From positions 992,001 to 1,056,000 of the forward strand of contig OZ037849.1 of NCBI GenBank assembly GCA_964035575.1: 64,000 nucleotides of DNA. Reading direction: 5' to 3'. The notes beneath the pieces are model-generated. The model ran no database searches, was not told where the DNA came from, and worked only from the letters and a program-made list of their open reading frames with translations. Origin of the DNA: Rhynchopus sp. YZ270_cl-10 (Eukaryota; Euglenozoa; Diplonemea; Diplonemida; Diplonemidae). The position numbers and the translations under genes are program-made. Shown here piece by piece: positions 1 through 9,376 of this stretch. Position 1 is the stretch's first letter; each line of letters opens with the position of its first letter.

Positions 1-32
1 ATCAAAATTCTCATGCCCAGGGGTACAAACAC

Positions 33-118
33 CGGTGGGGTAAAAACATCGGAGGGGTAAAAAACCCTCCTTAGAGTTTTGAAATTCCAATCATCCACCT
101 TAGTTTTTACCCCACCTA
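33..118. repeat. small foldback repeat
   Basis: The ends are exact inverse complements over 14 bases (GGTGGGGTAAAAAC near the start, GTTTTTACCCCACC near the end). The arms resemble the foldback near 61.1 kb, which ends in a similar GGTAAAAATC/GGTGG motif. No target duplication was found. Confidence 0.5.
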
Positions 119-1612
119 TCAGAGTTACTATTTTTTTTTGGATGACTAAGTGTCTCAGCATCATCTGGTAAACGTTTCTCTGTTTGATTTTTCTTCTAGT
201 ATCTCGCCTTTCCTTTCATGCATGCATGCAGGCATGCACAATTTATTCATTTGAACAGAACTGAAAATTGATGTTTTTTTTTAAGTACAGAGTGTTTAGG
301 TCAAATTGCGTGATTGAGTAACAACAATCTGAATTAGCCTCTCGTCAAGACAGAAGCGCGGAAAATAAAACTGGTATCAATAATGTGGAAAAGTTAATGT
401 TTCTAACACATTCTTTTCCCAACTATTATGATCAAGGCCACTAAGCGGCTTAGACCAATCTTATGAACAGTTCTTCTGTGTGTTTTTTTTTTTTATAGTA
501 TCTCGGCTTTCCAACCAACCCCTTCCCCCTTAGCCACGGTGACATTTTTATCGTGCCTGAAATTCTAAGATTCTTCTATTTTTATCGAAACAAACCCCCC
601 TCAGCCACGTCGTCAGGACATTTTCTAAAGTAAATGTTTTTCTGTTGTCCTGAATTGCAAAGGCTATTAACCAGCAGTGTTTTTTCACCCAGGGTGATAT
701 CTCGCCAATGTTTCTTTCTTCTAAGGTGACTAAGCACGAGAGGCTTAGGATCATCTTATAAACTTTTCTTCTTTTTCTCTATGCCGTAAAACGCTGCACT
801 CTTATGTACCCTCTATTTGCTAAAATCTGAAAAAAAAATATTGTACATTCGGTTTCGTACCTTCTATGTTTTTTGTATGAATTGAAGTCAGATTGATGAG
901 TGGTTTCGCACTAATTGACCTGGGGATGCTCCAGGCTGGGGTTCAAAGACCTGCCGCTATGCTTCTTCAGCTCCAAGGATGCACACATTCCGCGTCAGGA
1001 ACTGTGTCTTCACCTGTATGCACCCCTCCTTCGTGTTTGGGATCTGGTTTCGTGGACCGCATGTTTCTTCAGGAGGGAGGCAGCATTCACAATTGCCTTC
1101 AACTGCGTGGTACACTTCCTGTTTTTTGCGAAACGCTTTCTTTCGTTTCGTATTACGTTCGCGTAGTCTTTTGTTACACCATGTTTCAAGTTTTTTTTTT
1201 TTCAATCTTAGCTTTACAGTTATTTGCATAGTCAAAAACCACATAACGGTAGTCACCCTCTCAACCCCTTTTTGCAAACTCGTCTTCTTGAATGAACGAT
1301 TATCGAGAGAAAAAAGGGTGGAAAGGGGGTGGTTTCTAACAGGTGTGTGTGTGTGCTTGAAAAAGCAAATCATATTACTGCAGGAGGTGAAACGAATTTC
1401 TTTTTTGTTTTTGCTTTTTTTTTTTAGTTGTCGACAACCCGTTGACTCCATCAGCGGGTGTTGAAGAATATGTTCTTATTTTAAAAACAACAACAACAAC
1501 AACAACTTTCGTTCATCATGTAAAAGTGTTTTTTTGAGTGGAGCTCATCCTCCGAGCATTTATAATAAATCCTCGGGCCAAAAAGATGTTAAACATCAAA
1601 ACATACCCCCCT
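119..1612. other. intergenic DNA, no gene recognised
   Basis: A/T-rich DNA with homopolymer runs, a CATGCATG-type stretch near 220, and several copies of the short family R2 (near 141, 431 and 721). About 900-1170 is more balanced in base composition and open on both strands, but neither translation resembles a family I know and no good start is visible. It may be an old gene relic. Confidence 0.5.
721..770 (+). repeat. dispersed repeat R2 (reference copy)
   Basis: About 50 bases beginning AAGGTGACTAAG, with core CACGAGAGGCTTAGGATCAT and then CTTATAAACTTTTCTT, running into a T-rich tract. Close copies lie near 5.99, 15.03, 58.64 and 59.18 kb and weaker ones at a dozen further sites, always in this orientation. 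Weaker copies here are near 141-180 and 431-478. Confidence 0.85.
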
Positions 1613-1618
1613 CCAGCA

Positions 1619-1665
1619 TCCTTTTTTTTCCCCCTCCACTTTTCTCCTCTCCCCCCTTCCTCTAG
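1619..1665 (+). promoter_or_regulatory. pyrimidine tract and AG, candidate trans-splice acceptor
   Basis: About 45 bases of nearly pure C/T end in CTCTAG, 87 bases before the ATG of the Ubl-WD40 gene. This is the arrangement used for spliced-leader addition in Euglenozoa. The use of this AG is inferred. Confidence 0.55.
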
Positions 1666-1752
1666 CTCTGTTAACCTATTCACATAATTTTTACTCCATT
1701 TTCACAGCTTTTGATACCCCCTGTACATTCAACCCTCCCCTGGTATAGGCAG

Positions 1753-2841
1753 ATGGATGTGACCTTTGTGCTGGAAGAGTCGGGCGCCACTGTGACAGTG
1801 GAGGTTCCGTGCGATGTTGTTGCAATCGTTGCAAAGGAGACTGCGTGCAAGGCATTTGCTGTCTCTTCTTCCGCGGTTGAGATGCGCATTGGGGCTGATG
1901 TGGTGGAGGGTACGTGCCTCTTGAGCGATACTGCGCTGGGTTGTGGTGTGCACATCGTGCTTGCGAGACCTCAGGTTGCGGATATACGCTGTCCACATGA
2001 GTACAGCCTGCCGTCAACCTGCTCAAGCATCAGCTACTGGACAGTGTCGCAGTGCGGGCGTCTCTGTGTCGCGGTCTACAGAAACAAGACCGGTCTGTTT
2101 TGCGTGGGCGGGTTTGATACAGAGAGCTTTGCGACGGTTGTTGGGTTTGACCTGCTCAGGGCAGTGAAAGGCAAGCCCGCCATTTCGCGATGTACGTCTT
2201 TTTTGTATCTTCCGTCACGCAATGGATTTGATGAGATAGGCCTTCAAAGCGGGAAGGTGCTCCGCACCGTCATGGGAGAGGCGAGGTCAGTACACACCTC
2301 TGGGAATGTTGTGGCAGCACCAGGTGGATCCGGGGTTTCTGTGTACAACGAGGATTTAGTATTGCAGCACTGTCTTCAGCACAAATATTGCAGTTGGGTC
2401 GAGCTTACGAGATGCGGTCGTTGGGCTCTGACAACGTCTACTTTAGACCCGACCGTGCGGTTATGGGATGTCAACACCGGGTGTGCGTTGGCATCTGTGG
2501 CGAGACGGTCGGGCTGCGAAATGGCGTTGTCACGTTCTGTTTTCGCTTTGCAGTGTGATGACGCAGTGCAGCTCTACACTGTGGACGGTGGTGGGGTGGG
2601 AAGCCTTCGTGTGGACGTCAGGAGCATGGCGTTCACCCCGTGTGGACAGTACCTCGTGGTGCTGCTTGAAGGGGAGGGGAGCGTGGTGCACCAATACGAC
2701 GTTGCGACGCAGGGCTGTGTGAAGGTGATCGCTCATGAAGGGCTCGAATCGTTTGTGGTGTCGCCGTGTTCGCGTGTGATAGTGCTGTCGACGTACCCCA
2801 GCAAGTTTGCAACGAAGTATCTCTACCCATACAGTGAGTGA
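1753..2841 (+). CDS. ubiquitin-like domain / WD40 propeller fusion protein
   Basis: Single-exon gene of 362 aa. I chose the first ATG; the open frame extends further upstream only from a TTG. Residues 1-73 look like a ubiquitin fold: strands VTFVLEE and VTVEVP, helix-like AIVAKETACKAF, the LLSDTALG turn and a closing VHIVLA strand. There is no terminal Gly-Gly, so it is a domain rather than a conjugated modifier. Residues about 85-362 have beta-propeller character, with recurring blade strands (SQCGRLCVAV, TRCGRWALTT, TPCGQYLVVL, SPCSRVIVLS) and one textbook blade end, TVRLWDV (234-240). No signal peptide or membrane segment is seen. A cytosolic or nuclear scaffold role, perhaps in ubiquitin pathways, is the likely reading. 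The partner is unknown, and other blades are too diverged to count safely. Confidence 0.85.
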   Translation: MDVTFVLEESGATVTVEVPCDVVAIVAKETACKAFAVSSSAVEMRIGADVVEGTCLLSDTALGCGVHIVLARPQVADIRCPHEYSLPSTCSSISYWTVSQCGRLCVAVYRNKTGLFCVGGFDTESFATVVGFDLLRAVKGKPAISRCTSFLYLPSRNGFDEIGLQSGKVLRTVMGEARSVHTSGNVVAAPGGSGVSVYNEDLVLQHCLQHKYCSWVELTRCGRWALTTSTLDPTVRLWDVNTGCALASVARRSGCEMALSRSVFALQCDDAVQLYTVDGGGVGSLRVDVRSMAFTPCGQYLVVLLEGEGSVVHQYDVATQGCVKVIAHEGLESFVVSPCSRVIVLSTYPSKFATKYLYPYSE

Positions 2842-3319
2842 GTTGTTTTTGATGTTGCCATTTTATTTTTTTCGGTGACATGACACTTGTGACATATGTG
2901 TGTGATCTGGGGTAAGGAAGCGTTCCAACTTTCAACTCTTCCCCAATTTACCTTTCACGCTTTTTTACCCTCCCCCGTTTTAGAATCAACAGAGAGTGTA
3001 CGTTAAGATTTTGTACAGTTTGCATGTGAAGGTCTCAAGCTTTGGCAAAGACATACGTTTGCGAATTTTTCCAGGGAGGGGTGGTGTGGGGTGGTGGTTT
3101 CTTTTATGCGCAGAGTTTAACCCTATGTGCACCAGTCGAGGTCCAGCACCTAAACAAATGAGACATCTAGATCCTCGAAATTGTGAAATTCGCAAATAAT
3201 ATTTGAACAATCCCCACCCCCCCCAGCACGCTACGCGACATATGACAAAGACAACCTTTTCTTTCTCACCCAAATTTTTTTTTAGTACACAAACAAAAAC
3301 GGGAGTTTATTTACTCACC
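2842..3319. other. intergenic DNA, nothing recognised
   Basis: Short spacer between the Ubl-WD40 gene and the first cyclase. It is A/T-rich and has C-rich patches near 2970 and 3215, but no repeat family member or structured element that I can identify. Confidence 0.5.
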
Positions 3320-3324
3320 CAACT

Positions 3325-3370
3325 TACCATCTCCTCCTCCTCCCCACACACACGCACCCTTTCATCACAG
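3325..3370 (+). promoter_or_regulatory. pyrimidine tract and AG, candidate trans-splice acceptor
   Basis: A C/T-rich stretch ends in TCATCACAG, 112 bases before the AC1 start. If this AG is used, the leader carries a short upstream ORF (3372-3425, 17 codons) that ends before the main ATG. A later AG, for example near 3413, would shorten or remove it. Confidence 0.5.
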
Positions 3371-3482
3371 TATGACGACATCTTTTCTTAATTCAAAACG
3401 TACACAACATCGGCAGACTGCGTGACACAAACCACAGTACGGGTACCAAATAGTATTCAAATCTGAGAACCCGCTCGGTGCA

Positions 3483-5576
3483 ATGTTGCCTCGTGGCTTG
3501 GGCTGGCTCGAGCCTGCTCTCTCCTTGGACGCAACCTTAGGCAAAAAGGAGCGAAAGAAGCGGACCATGCTCTTCGTGTTCTCTGTAACGGTGGCTGTCT
3601 TCACGTTTCTCCACTTTGTGACGACCATTCCCGAGCACCTGGGGACCCCTGCCATTCTGGTGGGCGCAGTGGCAGTTTCGGGGGGCTGCATCATCACTGT
3701 CATTGCCGTTCTTTGCAGACAGTCGCTGTCACCTTCCTTCACCGTTGCGATGCTGTACACACTGAGTGCAGGGTTTTTTGTGTGGGATTTGCAAGGACGG
3801 ACAATGGAGGCGCCCACATGGCCGTTGTTGGTGGTGATAGTTGATATGTTGCTGGTGATGGAGGTGGAGGCAAGGTTCACGATAGGTCTTGTCTGCTTCA
3901 CTATAGCATGGATCACGCTTGTAGGAGTGGAAGAAGGGTTCCGGTTTGGGCTATTGGATCTCCCAGGGTTGGAAGGGCAGGAAGGGAGGAAGGATCACTT
4001 CAGGAGCATGATGGAGTGCGATATGCTTCCCTGTACGAAGCAGTTTCCGCCGAAGAGTCTCATGACAGGGCTGTCGGTGTTCGTGTTGGACTTTCTAGTG
4101 ACCAGGGGGTTTGCGCGCGATGTGCTAAAGGAGCAGCGTTCAATGGAGAGAACCATCAGCATCGTGCAGGAGATTGCGTCGTTGCTTGCAGGGTACGACG
4201 TGGAAGGTGTTGCAGAGATGTTAGAGGCGCACAGAGAGGAGCTGCCAGAGGGGATGATAGGTGCGTTGCGTGGGTTGGAGGAGAATTTGCGGAAGTACCG
4301 CCCCTACCTCCCGGCAGCGTTGTTTGAGGAGATGGAGGAGGAGGCCTTTGAGGTGAAGCACGGTGCAGGGAGGCTGTCCGTCGTCGCACCACCAGGACTG
4401 TGCACAGAGACAGCGACAATAGTGTTCACAGACATCCGCTCCTCAACAATGATCTGGGAGCACGCACCTGAAGGCATGCGTGCCGGTCTAAAGATACACA
4501 ACTCCGTCATGCGTAAGGCAATGTCTCTCTTCGGCGGCTACGAAGTCAAAACAATCGGCGACGCCTTCATGGTCGCCTTTTCCACAACACAGGACGGGGT
4601 GAACTTCGGTCTGCGTGTACACGAAAAACTCCGCGAAGCCTCCTGGCCCGCCTCACTCCTCGAAGACGCACCGATCTGCGCTGAACAGGGCTCCCTTTGG
4701 GGTGGCCTCACTGTACGCATTGGTGTCAACACTGGCCCGGTCACTGTCGAAGAAAACACACTTACTGGACGAACCGACTACTTTGGACATACAGTGAACG
4801 TTGCATCACGCCTTGAGGGTATATGCAGGCCTGGTGCTGTTGCAGTTCCCTCTGAATTGTACACATCTGAGTGCAGGTCTTGCTCTGCTGCTGTTGGCGA
4901 TGCTGAGGCACTGGACTTGAAGGGTGTGTCTGGGATGATATGGGTTCACTGTGTGTGGCCGTTCTCGCTAGCGGGGCGCATGCATAACGGTTTGCAGGAG
5001 TTTTCTGCTTCAGGAGATGCTTCTAGCTCCTACCCAGAGTCACACGAGAGCATTCTCCCTTCAAACCTGACAACGTCACGACCCCTCGATGCTACCGTTG
5101 GCGTAGTCGAGCTCACAACAGGCCAAGAAGAAGACAACCCTTCAGCCCTCCGCAACCTCAGCACCGCCCTCTCCATCCTCACAGTCTCGCTCGACCAAAG
5201 CAGGGGCACCTTGGTAACGTTACTAGGCTGTCGTGTCTGTGTTGGGTGGAACCTGACCCGCCCCTCGCCTGCCCATATGGAGAACGCAATCCGTTTTGCA
5301 CAAAGGCTTCAAATTGTGGCAACCCTCGCAGGGGCAGGGTTGGTGAGTGGGCCTGTACAGCATGGTGACGTAGGTGCTCGGAAGCAACGCTTTGTGACGG
5401 TGATGGGGCGGAGTGTGCACCGCAGCTGGGCGCTGTGTGATCAGGCTGTGCGTGGTGGTGGGAGCTTCTGTCTGTACGAACCGCCGTTGGGTACGGTGCT
5501 GCCGCTCTCGCTTGACAATATAATCACTGCGGAGAAAACTCCTGGTGTATACAGTGTACTGACACAACACACGTAG
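3483..5576 (+). CDS. six-TM class III adenylate cyclase with degenerate second cyclase domain (AC1)
   Basis: 697 aa, single exon; should convert ATP to cAMP at a membrane. Six hydrophobic segments: about 29-48, 56-78, 86-102, 113-128, 132-149, 193-208. A helical linker follows (212-270) ending in KYRPYLP (271-277). The cyclase domain (about 309-480) keeps both metal aspartates (D317 in FTDIRSST, D360 in KTIGDAF), the adenine-selecting pair K356/D432, and transition-state N439 and R443, so it looks active and ATP-specific. A second cyclase-like domain (about 536-660) keeps fold motifs (GPVQHGDVG, RFVTVMG) but has Glu543 and Cys583 where the metal Asps should be. The 6TM-C1-pseudoC2 order differs from both mammalian tmACs and the single-TM cyclases of trypanosomes. 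It is followed by ZF1, as the AC2/PC cluster is by ZF2. Codon endings change from G/T to C/A around the C1 start. Confidence 0.93.
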   Translation: MLPRGLGWLEPALSLDATLGKKERKKRTMLFVFSVTVAVFTFLHFVTTIPEHLGTPAILVGAVAVSGGCIITVIAVLCRQSLSPSFTVAMLYTLSAGFFVWDLQGRTMEAPTWPLLVVIVDMLLVMEVEARFTIGLVCFTIAWITLVGVEEGFRFGLLDLPGLEGQEGRKDHFRSMMECDMLPCTKQFPPKSLMTGLSVFVLDFLVTRGFARDVLKEQRSMERTISIVQEIASLLAGYDVEGVAEMLEAHREELPEGMIGALRGLEENLRKYRPYLPAALFEEMEEEAFEVKHGAGRLSVVAPPGLCTETATIVFTDIRSSTMIWEHAPEGMRAGLKIHNSVMRKAMSLFGGYEVKTIGDAFMVAFSTTQDGVNFGLRVHEKLREASWPASLLEDAPICAEQGSLWGGLTVRIGVNTGPVTVEENTLTGRTDYFGHTVNVASRLEGICRPGAVAVPSELYTSECRSCSAAVGDAEALDLKGVSGMIWVHCVWPFSLAGRMHNGLQEFSASGDASSSYPESHESILPSNLTTSRPLDATVGVVELTTGQEEDNPSALRNLSTALSILTVSLDQSRGTLVTLLGCRVCVGWNLTRPSPAHMENAIRFAQRLQIVATLAGAGLVSGPVQHGDVGARKQRFVTVMGRSVHRSWALCDQAVRGGGSFCLYEPPLGTVLPLSLDNIITAEKTPGVYSVLTQHT

Positions 5577-5690
5577 CCCCCACCTCTTTCGAGGCTGGCT
5601 GGGATACGCTTTGGGTACCCAACATTTTATTTAGGGCTTTTGTATTTCAACAGACTTTTTTTTTACATATTTGGTGTTACCGATCTGCTG

Positions 5691-5815
5691 TCGGGGACAT
5701 GTCAACGACATGTCAAGGACATGTCAATATAGGGGGGGTGTGTCATTTTCCCCTGTAAACCTTGTGTCAAGGACATGTCAAGGACCTGTCAATATGGGCC
5801 CTTTCGGGAACACCA
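5691..5815 (+). repeat. direct repeats of a GACATGTCA-type unit
   Basis: Five or more imperfect units of GTCAAGGACATGTCA/GACCTGTCAATAT just downstream of AC1, ending GGGCCCTTTCGGGAACACC. A related unit (GTCAA-GACCTGTCAATATCGACCTC...GGAGCACC) recurs near 44.65 and 59.58 kb. It may be a 3'-UTR element of AC1 or a dispersed repeat. Confidence 0.6.
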
Positions 5816-5987
5816 ATATTTCATTCGTTAATTCTGTCCACGGGCAGTCAACCCTTTGATTGACCACGTGTCTATTCTGGAGACACGCTGAACGATGAGA
5901 CAGATTCCTCTGCCCCTCATTCAGTGACTTGGTGCAATTCCGGTACCACGTTCTTCTCTTCTCCCTCTTTCTTTCGTTCTTTCTTTT

Positions 5988-6038
5988 CTAAGGTGACTAA
6001 GCACAGGAGGCTTAGGGTCATCTCATACACTTTTCTTT
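5988..6038 (+). repeat. dispersed repeat R2
   Basis: Near-complete copy; differs from the reference by AGGAGG for CGAGAGG and TCTCATACAC for the CTTATAAAC part. Confidence 0.8.
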
Positions 6039-6059
6039 CTTCATATTCCCCCCACTCAA

Positions 6060-6468
6060 CACCCCTCCTCTGATCTTCTGAGAGTACTATTGCAAGATGC
6101 CCGAACAATTTATTTTCAATCCTATCTCTTGACACCCTTTTCCCTTTTACTTCGACCCATGATATTGCAATCTGCGATTCCAAATCGAGCCGTGAAGGCA
6201 TCATCACGGCACTGTCCGATCGGACAGCCGGAGATATAAGGGGAGTTCCTCTCGTACTACCCCATATTGCTGTCGACATACGCTGGCCCGATGGGGCTCT
6301 CTTTCTCTCTCCATCAGTAGGGTAAAACCAACCGGCACAGTGGCCCTGCTGTATCATGCGCAGTATCGGTTCCCAGGCATCGTTGATGATGTCATCTATT
6401 TCCTGCACATTCGAGGTGATGGAACCATCCGGTGGGGCAGTCGGAGGTCCGAGGCGTTCAGTGTTCAC
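6060..6468 (-). other. open antisense segment, possible LINE remnant
   Basis: An open minus-strand frame (5917-6468, 183 codons) whose first 140 codons are protein-like and G+C-balanced. The stretch NVQEIDDIINDAWEPIL (residues about 20-36) recalls the region ahead of reverse transcriptase in some protist LINEs, but no YxDD box or other diagnostic motif is present. The last part of the frame is only the reverse complement of an R2 copy, so the frame itself is not a gene. It could equally be a decayed host gene. Confidence 0.3.
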
Positions 6469-6480
6469 GCAAAACCCCCC

Positions 6481-6505
6481 CTAAATAACCTCTTTGCTCT
6501 TCCAG
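6481..6505 (+). promoter_or_regulatory. pyrimidine-rich tract and AG upstream of ZF1
   Basis: CTCTTTGCTCTTCCAG ends 75 bases before the ZF1 ATG. A second, stronger C/T tract (6550-6573) lies directly before that ATG. Its first AG (6588-6589) is inside the ORF; use of that site would move translation to the in-frame ATG at 6631. Confidence 0.4.
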
Positions 6506-6579
6506 ATATTGTATCTATTGCAACCTATCGTACACAACATACACGACACCTCTCTCCCCCTTTCTTTCTACCTTAATCG

Positions 6580-8217
6580 ATGACGCAAGGATTTCCTTCG
6601 ACTGTGGTGCTGCCTTCTGCGCAGAAGGGAATGCCTATGGACACAGAGGCTTCGTTGCCAGGTCTGTCGCAGGACTGGCTGAGCAGGAGACCCGAAAACG
6701 GTGTTGCCAGCCGCGGGAAGAACGCGCCCTGCACACACAACTCATGGGACAACGTGCGTGTCATCAAGGGGCAGGTCACCCTGCGGTGCAGACTCTGCCA
6801 GGTGCAGTGGCGCACCCACGTCGATGCGGTGTGGCGCAAGCGGAAGTGTGGCTTCTTCAACACTGCGCAGGGGTGCTCCCTTGGAGAGGCCTGCCCGAAG
6901 GTGCATATGTACACAAAGAAGCAGTCCCTTGAGGAGCGTGTGGTGCACCACGGTGCTAACGTCCTCAGCCACGTCCCCGTTCAGGTCCGCCGCAAGCGCC
7001 AGCATAAGCTCGCCCCCGCTATCACCACCGACAACGACAGCACCTCGCTCGACGACGCCACCACGCCCAGCAGCACACCGACCAACACACAGCGCCAGAA
7101 CAAAATCCACTACACAAGACCCTGCACGCACGCACCCTGGGACAACGTCCGCATCAAGAACGGCGTTGCCACTTTGAAGTGCAGGGTTTGCCAATCATTC
7201 TGGAGGCAGTCTGTTGATGCCATTCCACGCTGCGAGCGCTTTCCGGACTGCCCGCTGGGGGACACCTGCAGCAAGGTGCACATCTGGAACTCCGCCAAGA
7301 ACATGGCACATTTGGCACGCACCAACGCCACCAACACTACCCCCACCCCCACGCCCACCCCCATCGACACCCCACACAAAGCTGAGGTGTGGAACAATGG
7401 CCTCGCTCTCCTCTGGCCTGCCACCACTCTCTCTGACGGCACCCAAGCCTGGTACGACAGCGGTGCCACCTTCTCCCATGTCGGCGCCTGGACCGGCGCG
7501 ACTCTCCTGCAGGGAACAAGCCTTCCAGTGCAGTGCGGTGCCTCTCTCATGTTGCGTCTTACCTCCACGGTGCCGACCTGCAGGGCGACGGTGCACATCG
7601 CACACAACGGGTCGTACTCCACGGCACTCGAAATGCACGGCTGGGCAAGAACCATGCCGGCCTCACCTCTCCGGGTGGCAAACCAATCGTTGATCGTCCA
7701 CTCCTTCTTGACACAGCCCGCGCTTCTCCCTGGAGGAATGTTCGCACTGCCGCAGAGCGGCAGCGCGCACGACATTTTGAGTGTCTTTGTAATCTTCGAG
7801 GAGGCCGAAGAGGTGGTCCAGGATACAACCCATGAGCCGTACCCTCTGGATGCTTCGAGGAACGGCAGCATCGTTTCGAGGAATGGAAGTACCGCAAGCA
7901 TCGTGTCGACCGAGAGTGAGGGAAGCGAGGAGGTGCAGGAGGTGTCTGCTGTTGAAGAGAACACCTCTGGACGTGGCAGACGGATGCGTCGGGGCAACGG
8001 AGAAAGCAACGAACCCAACGACACCTCTGCGAGCGGAGCGACCTCGAGTCCGCGTAGAGTGCCCCGATGCCTGTCGAGGGGATCTGGTGTTTCCTCGGGA
8101 AGTAGCCGATTCGAACCCACCTCAGAGGATGAGGCTGGTCAAGGCGTCGAAGGGGAAGACCGGAACGCAGCCGGGCAGGCCCGCTCCTCGTCATGCCCCC
8201 CTGCGTTGAGAGGGTAG
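6580..8217 (+). CDS. tandem zinc-ribbon/CCCH zinc-finger protein (ZF1)
   Basis: 545 aa, single exon, probably a cytosolic or nuclear RNA-binding protein. Two copies of a composite module: a Cys/His cluster (C51, H53, C70, C73) in a PCxHxxWDNVR...LRCRxCQ context, then a CCCH finger C90-x8-C99-x5-C105-x3-H109. In module 2 the cluster is C182, H184, C201, C204 and the finger is C218-x5-C224-x5-C230-x3-H234. The C-x8-C-x5-C-x3-H spacing is that of tristetraprolin-type RNA binders; the second finger is shorter. Residues about 268-406 form a globular domain shared with ZF2 and ZF3 that I do not recognise. A Ser/Glu-rich, probably disordered tail ends in RSSSCPPALR, also conserved. Start taken at the first ATG; M18 (ATG 6631) is an alternative. 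It follows AC1. Target RNAs are unknown. Confidence 0.9.
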   Translation: MTQGFPSTVVLPSAQKGMPMDTEASLPGLSQDWLSRRPENGVASRGKNAPCTHNSWDNVRVIKGQVTLRCRLCQVQWRTHVDAVWRKRKCGFFNTAQGCSLGEACPKVHMYTKKQSLEERVVHHGANVLSHVPVQVRRKRQHKLAPAITTDNDSTSLDDATTPSSTPTNTQRQNKIHYTRPCTHAPWDNVRIKNGVATLKCRVCQSFWRQSVDAIPRCERFPDCPLGDTCSKVHIWNSAKNMAHLARTNATNTTPTPTPTPIDTPHKAEVWNNGLALLWPATTLSDGTQAWYDSGATFSHVGAWTGATLLQGTSLPVQCGASLMLRLTSTVPTCRATVHIAHNGSYSTALEMHGWARTMPASPLRVANQSLIVHSFLTQPALLPGGMFALPQSGSAHDILSVFVIFEEAEEVVQDTTHEPYPLDASRNGSIVSRNGSTASIVSTESEGSEEVQEVSAVEENTSGRGRRMRRGNGESNEPNDTSASGATSSPRRVPRCLSRGSGVSSGSSRFEPTSEDEAGQGVEGEDRNAAGQARSSSCPPALRG

Positions 8218-9337
8218 AGAACACTAAAGGGGGTTGTCTTGAAGGGGGAAATTACCCCAAGAGAGAGGGGGTTGGTGATTGGTTGAATTTATTTTTTTGC
8301 CATATTTTTGGTATAAAATAACAAAAGCCACCCGAATTACTCCGATTTTATTCCATTTTTTTTTCAAAAAAAAAAAGATTTTTTTTTGCGGATATTTTAT
8401 TTCAGAGAGCCAAAAGTTTTTTTAAATACAAATTGATTGGTATTGGAGGGATTGTCCCATCGTATTTTTTTTTTTTTTTTGAAAAAAAATGGGATGCGGA
8501 GAAAAAACAATGGGGTGGTAGTAAAGGAGAATAAGACAGGAAGGGAACACCACACCAAACCTCCTGTATATCATTGGAAATATGCTTTGTGGCTTTTTTT
8601 GAATTTTTTTTTTTTAGAATTATGGAATGGTACACACCTTCATTTCAAGACTCCCCTCTTTTTTGCGTATATTTTTTTTTTTAATCAATTTTTCTTTTCT
8701 TTTTTCTGTTCTTTCCAAAAAAAAATACAAAACCACGTACTGTGAATTGTGCATGGGCCGTGGAGAGAGTTGATTTTGGGGTTTTGTGTTCTGATTATTT
8801 GGTATTTTACATGAACATTTAAAATGCGAAAAAAGGGGGTGTTTCCAGGGTTGTGGGGAAAGTGGGATTTGAGGCAGGCTGGGGGGAAGAAACGGTCGTT
8901 TTTTTTTTGTTGTTCTTTTCTTTTCCCTTTTTTTACTACCCTTTTTCAGCCAGAAATTGCACGTGACGGTTTTGATAGTGTAATATTTGTTTTTTTTTTT
9001 TGACAGCTCCTTCGTTGCTTATAAAAAACAATGTTCCTTCGACCCCTGTAACCATGGCTATAAAAACGATCTAAATCTCCCCAACCTTCCCGTCCCTGTC
9101 CCCACCTACCCTACTCTGCCTCATTTAATTTTAGGTGTTTTGTACTGAATAAACGGGGGGGCTTTTATGCACCCTTTTTTGTGTGTGTTGGAGGGGGGGG
9201 GGGGGGGGTGAAATTTGTCTCGTCGTCTTTTTACCTTTTTTTTTTTTTTAGTCCAGCCTTTGGACGTTATTTTGTTATACAGAAACCTTGGATTTTGTTA
9301 AAAAAAACAACAGCAAAAAAAAAAAAAAAGCATAGTA
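8218..9337. other. intergenic DNA, homopolymer-rich
   Basis: No gene seen. Long T and A runs, a G run of about 17 bases at 9192-9208, and TATAAAA-like stretches near 9018 and 9058 with no gene following at a sensible distance. Confidence 0.5.
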
Positions 9338-9376
9338 TAGTGGAGTTCATCCTTGGGGTGTCTACACTAATACAAC
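9338..9376 (+). repeat. dispersed repeat R1, 5' part, interrupted by an insertion
   Basis: R1 runs TAGTGGAGTTCATCCT, then GGGGTGTCTACACTAATAC, then AACCAAGTTTTC and a poly-A. This copy is cut after AATACAAC by the hAT-like element and resumes at 10019-10049 with AATACAACCAAGTTTTC plus A's. Other copies are intact, so the break is clearly an insertion. Confidence 0.85.

Noticed and set aside
548-754. Recurring small antisense ORFs containing LSLSCLVTL (near 0.7, 6.0, 15.0 and 41.0 kb)
   Set aside because: They are the reverse translation of the R2 repeat, not a gene family.
7110-8120. Long antisense ORFs over ZF1 (and similarly over ZF2, ZF3 and the PC genes)
   Set aside because: Shadows of G+C-rich coding DNA; the sense frames carry the zinc-finger and cyclase motifs.
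8990-9070. TATA-box promoters at TATAAAA stretches
   Set aside because: No gene follows within several kb, and A/T-rich DNA makes such words common.
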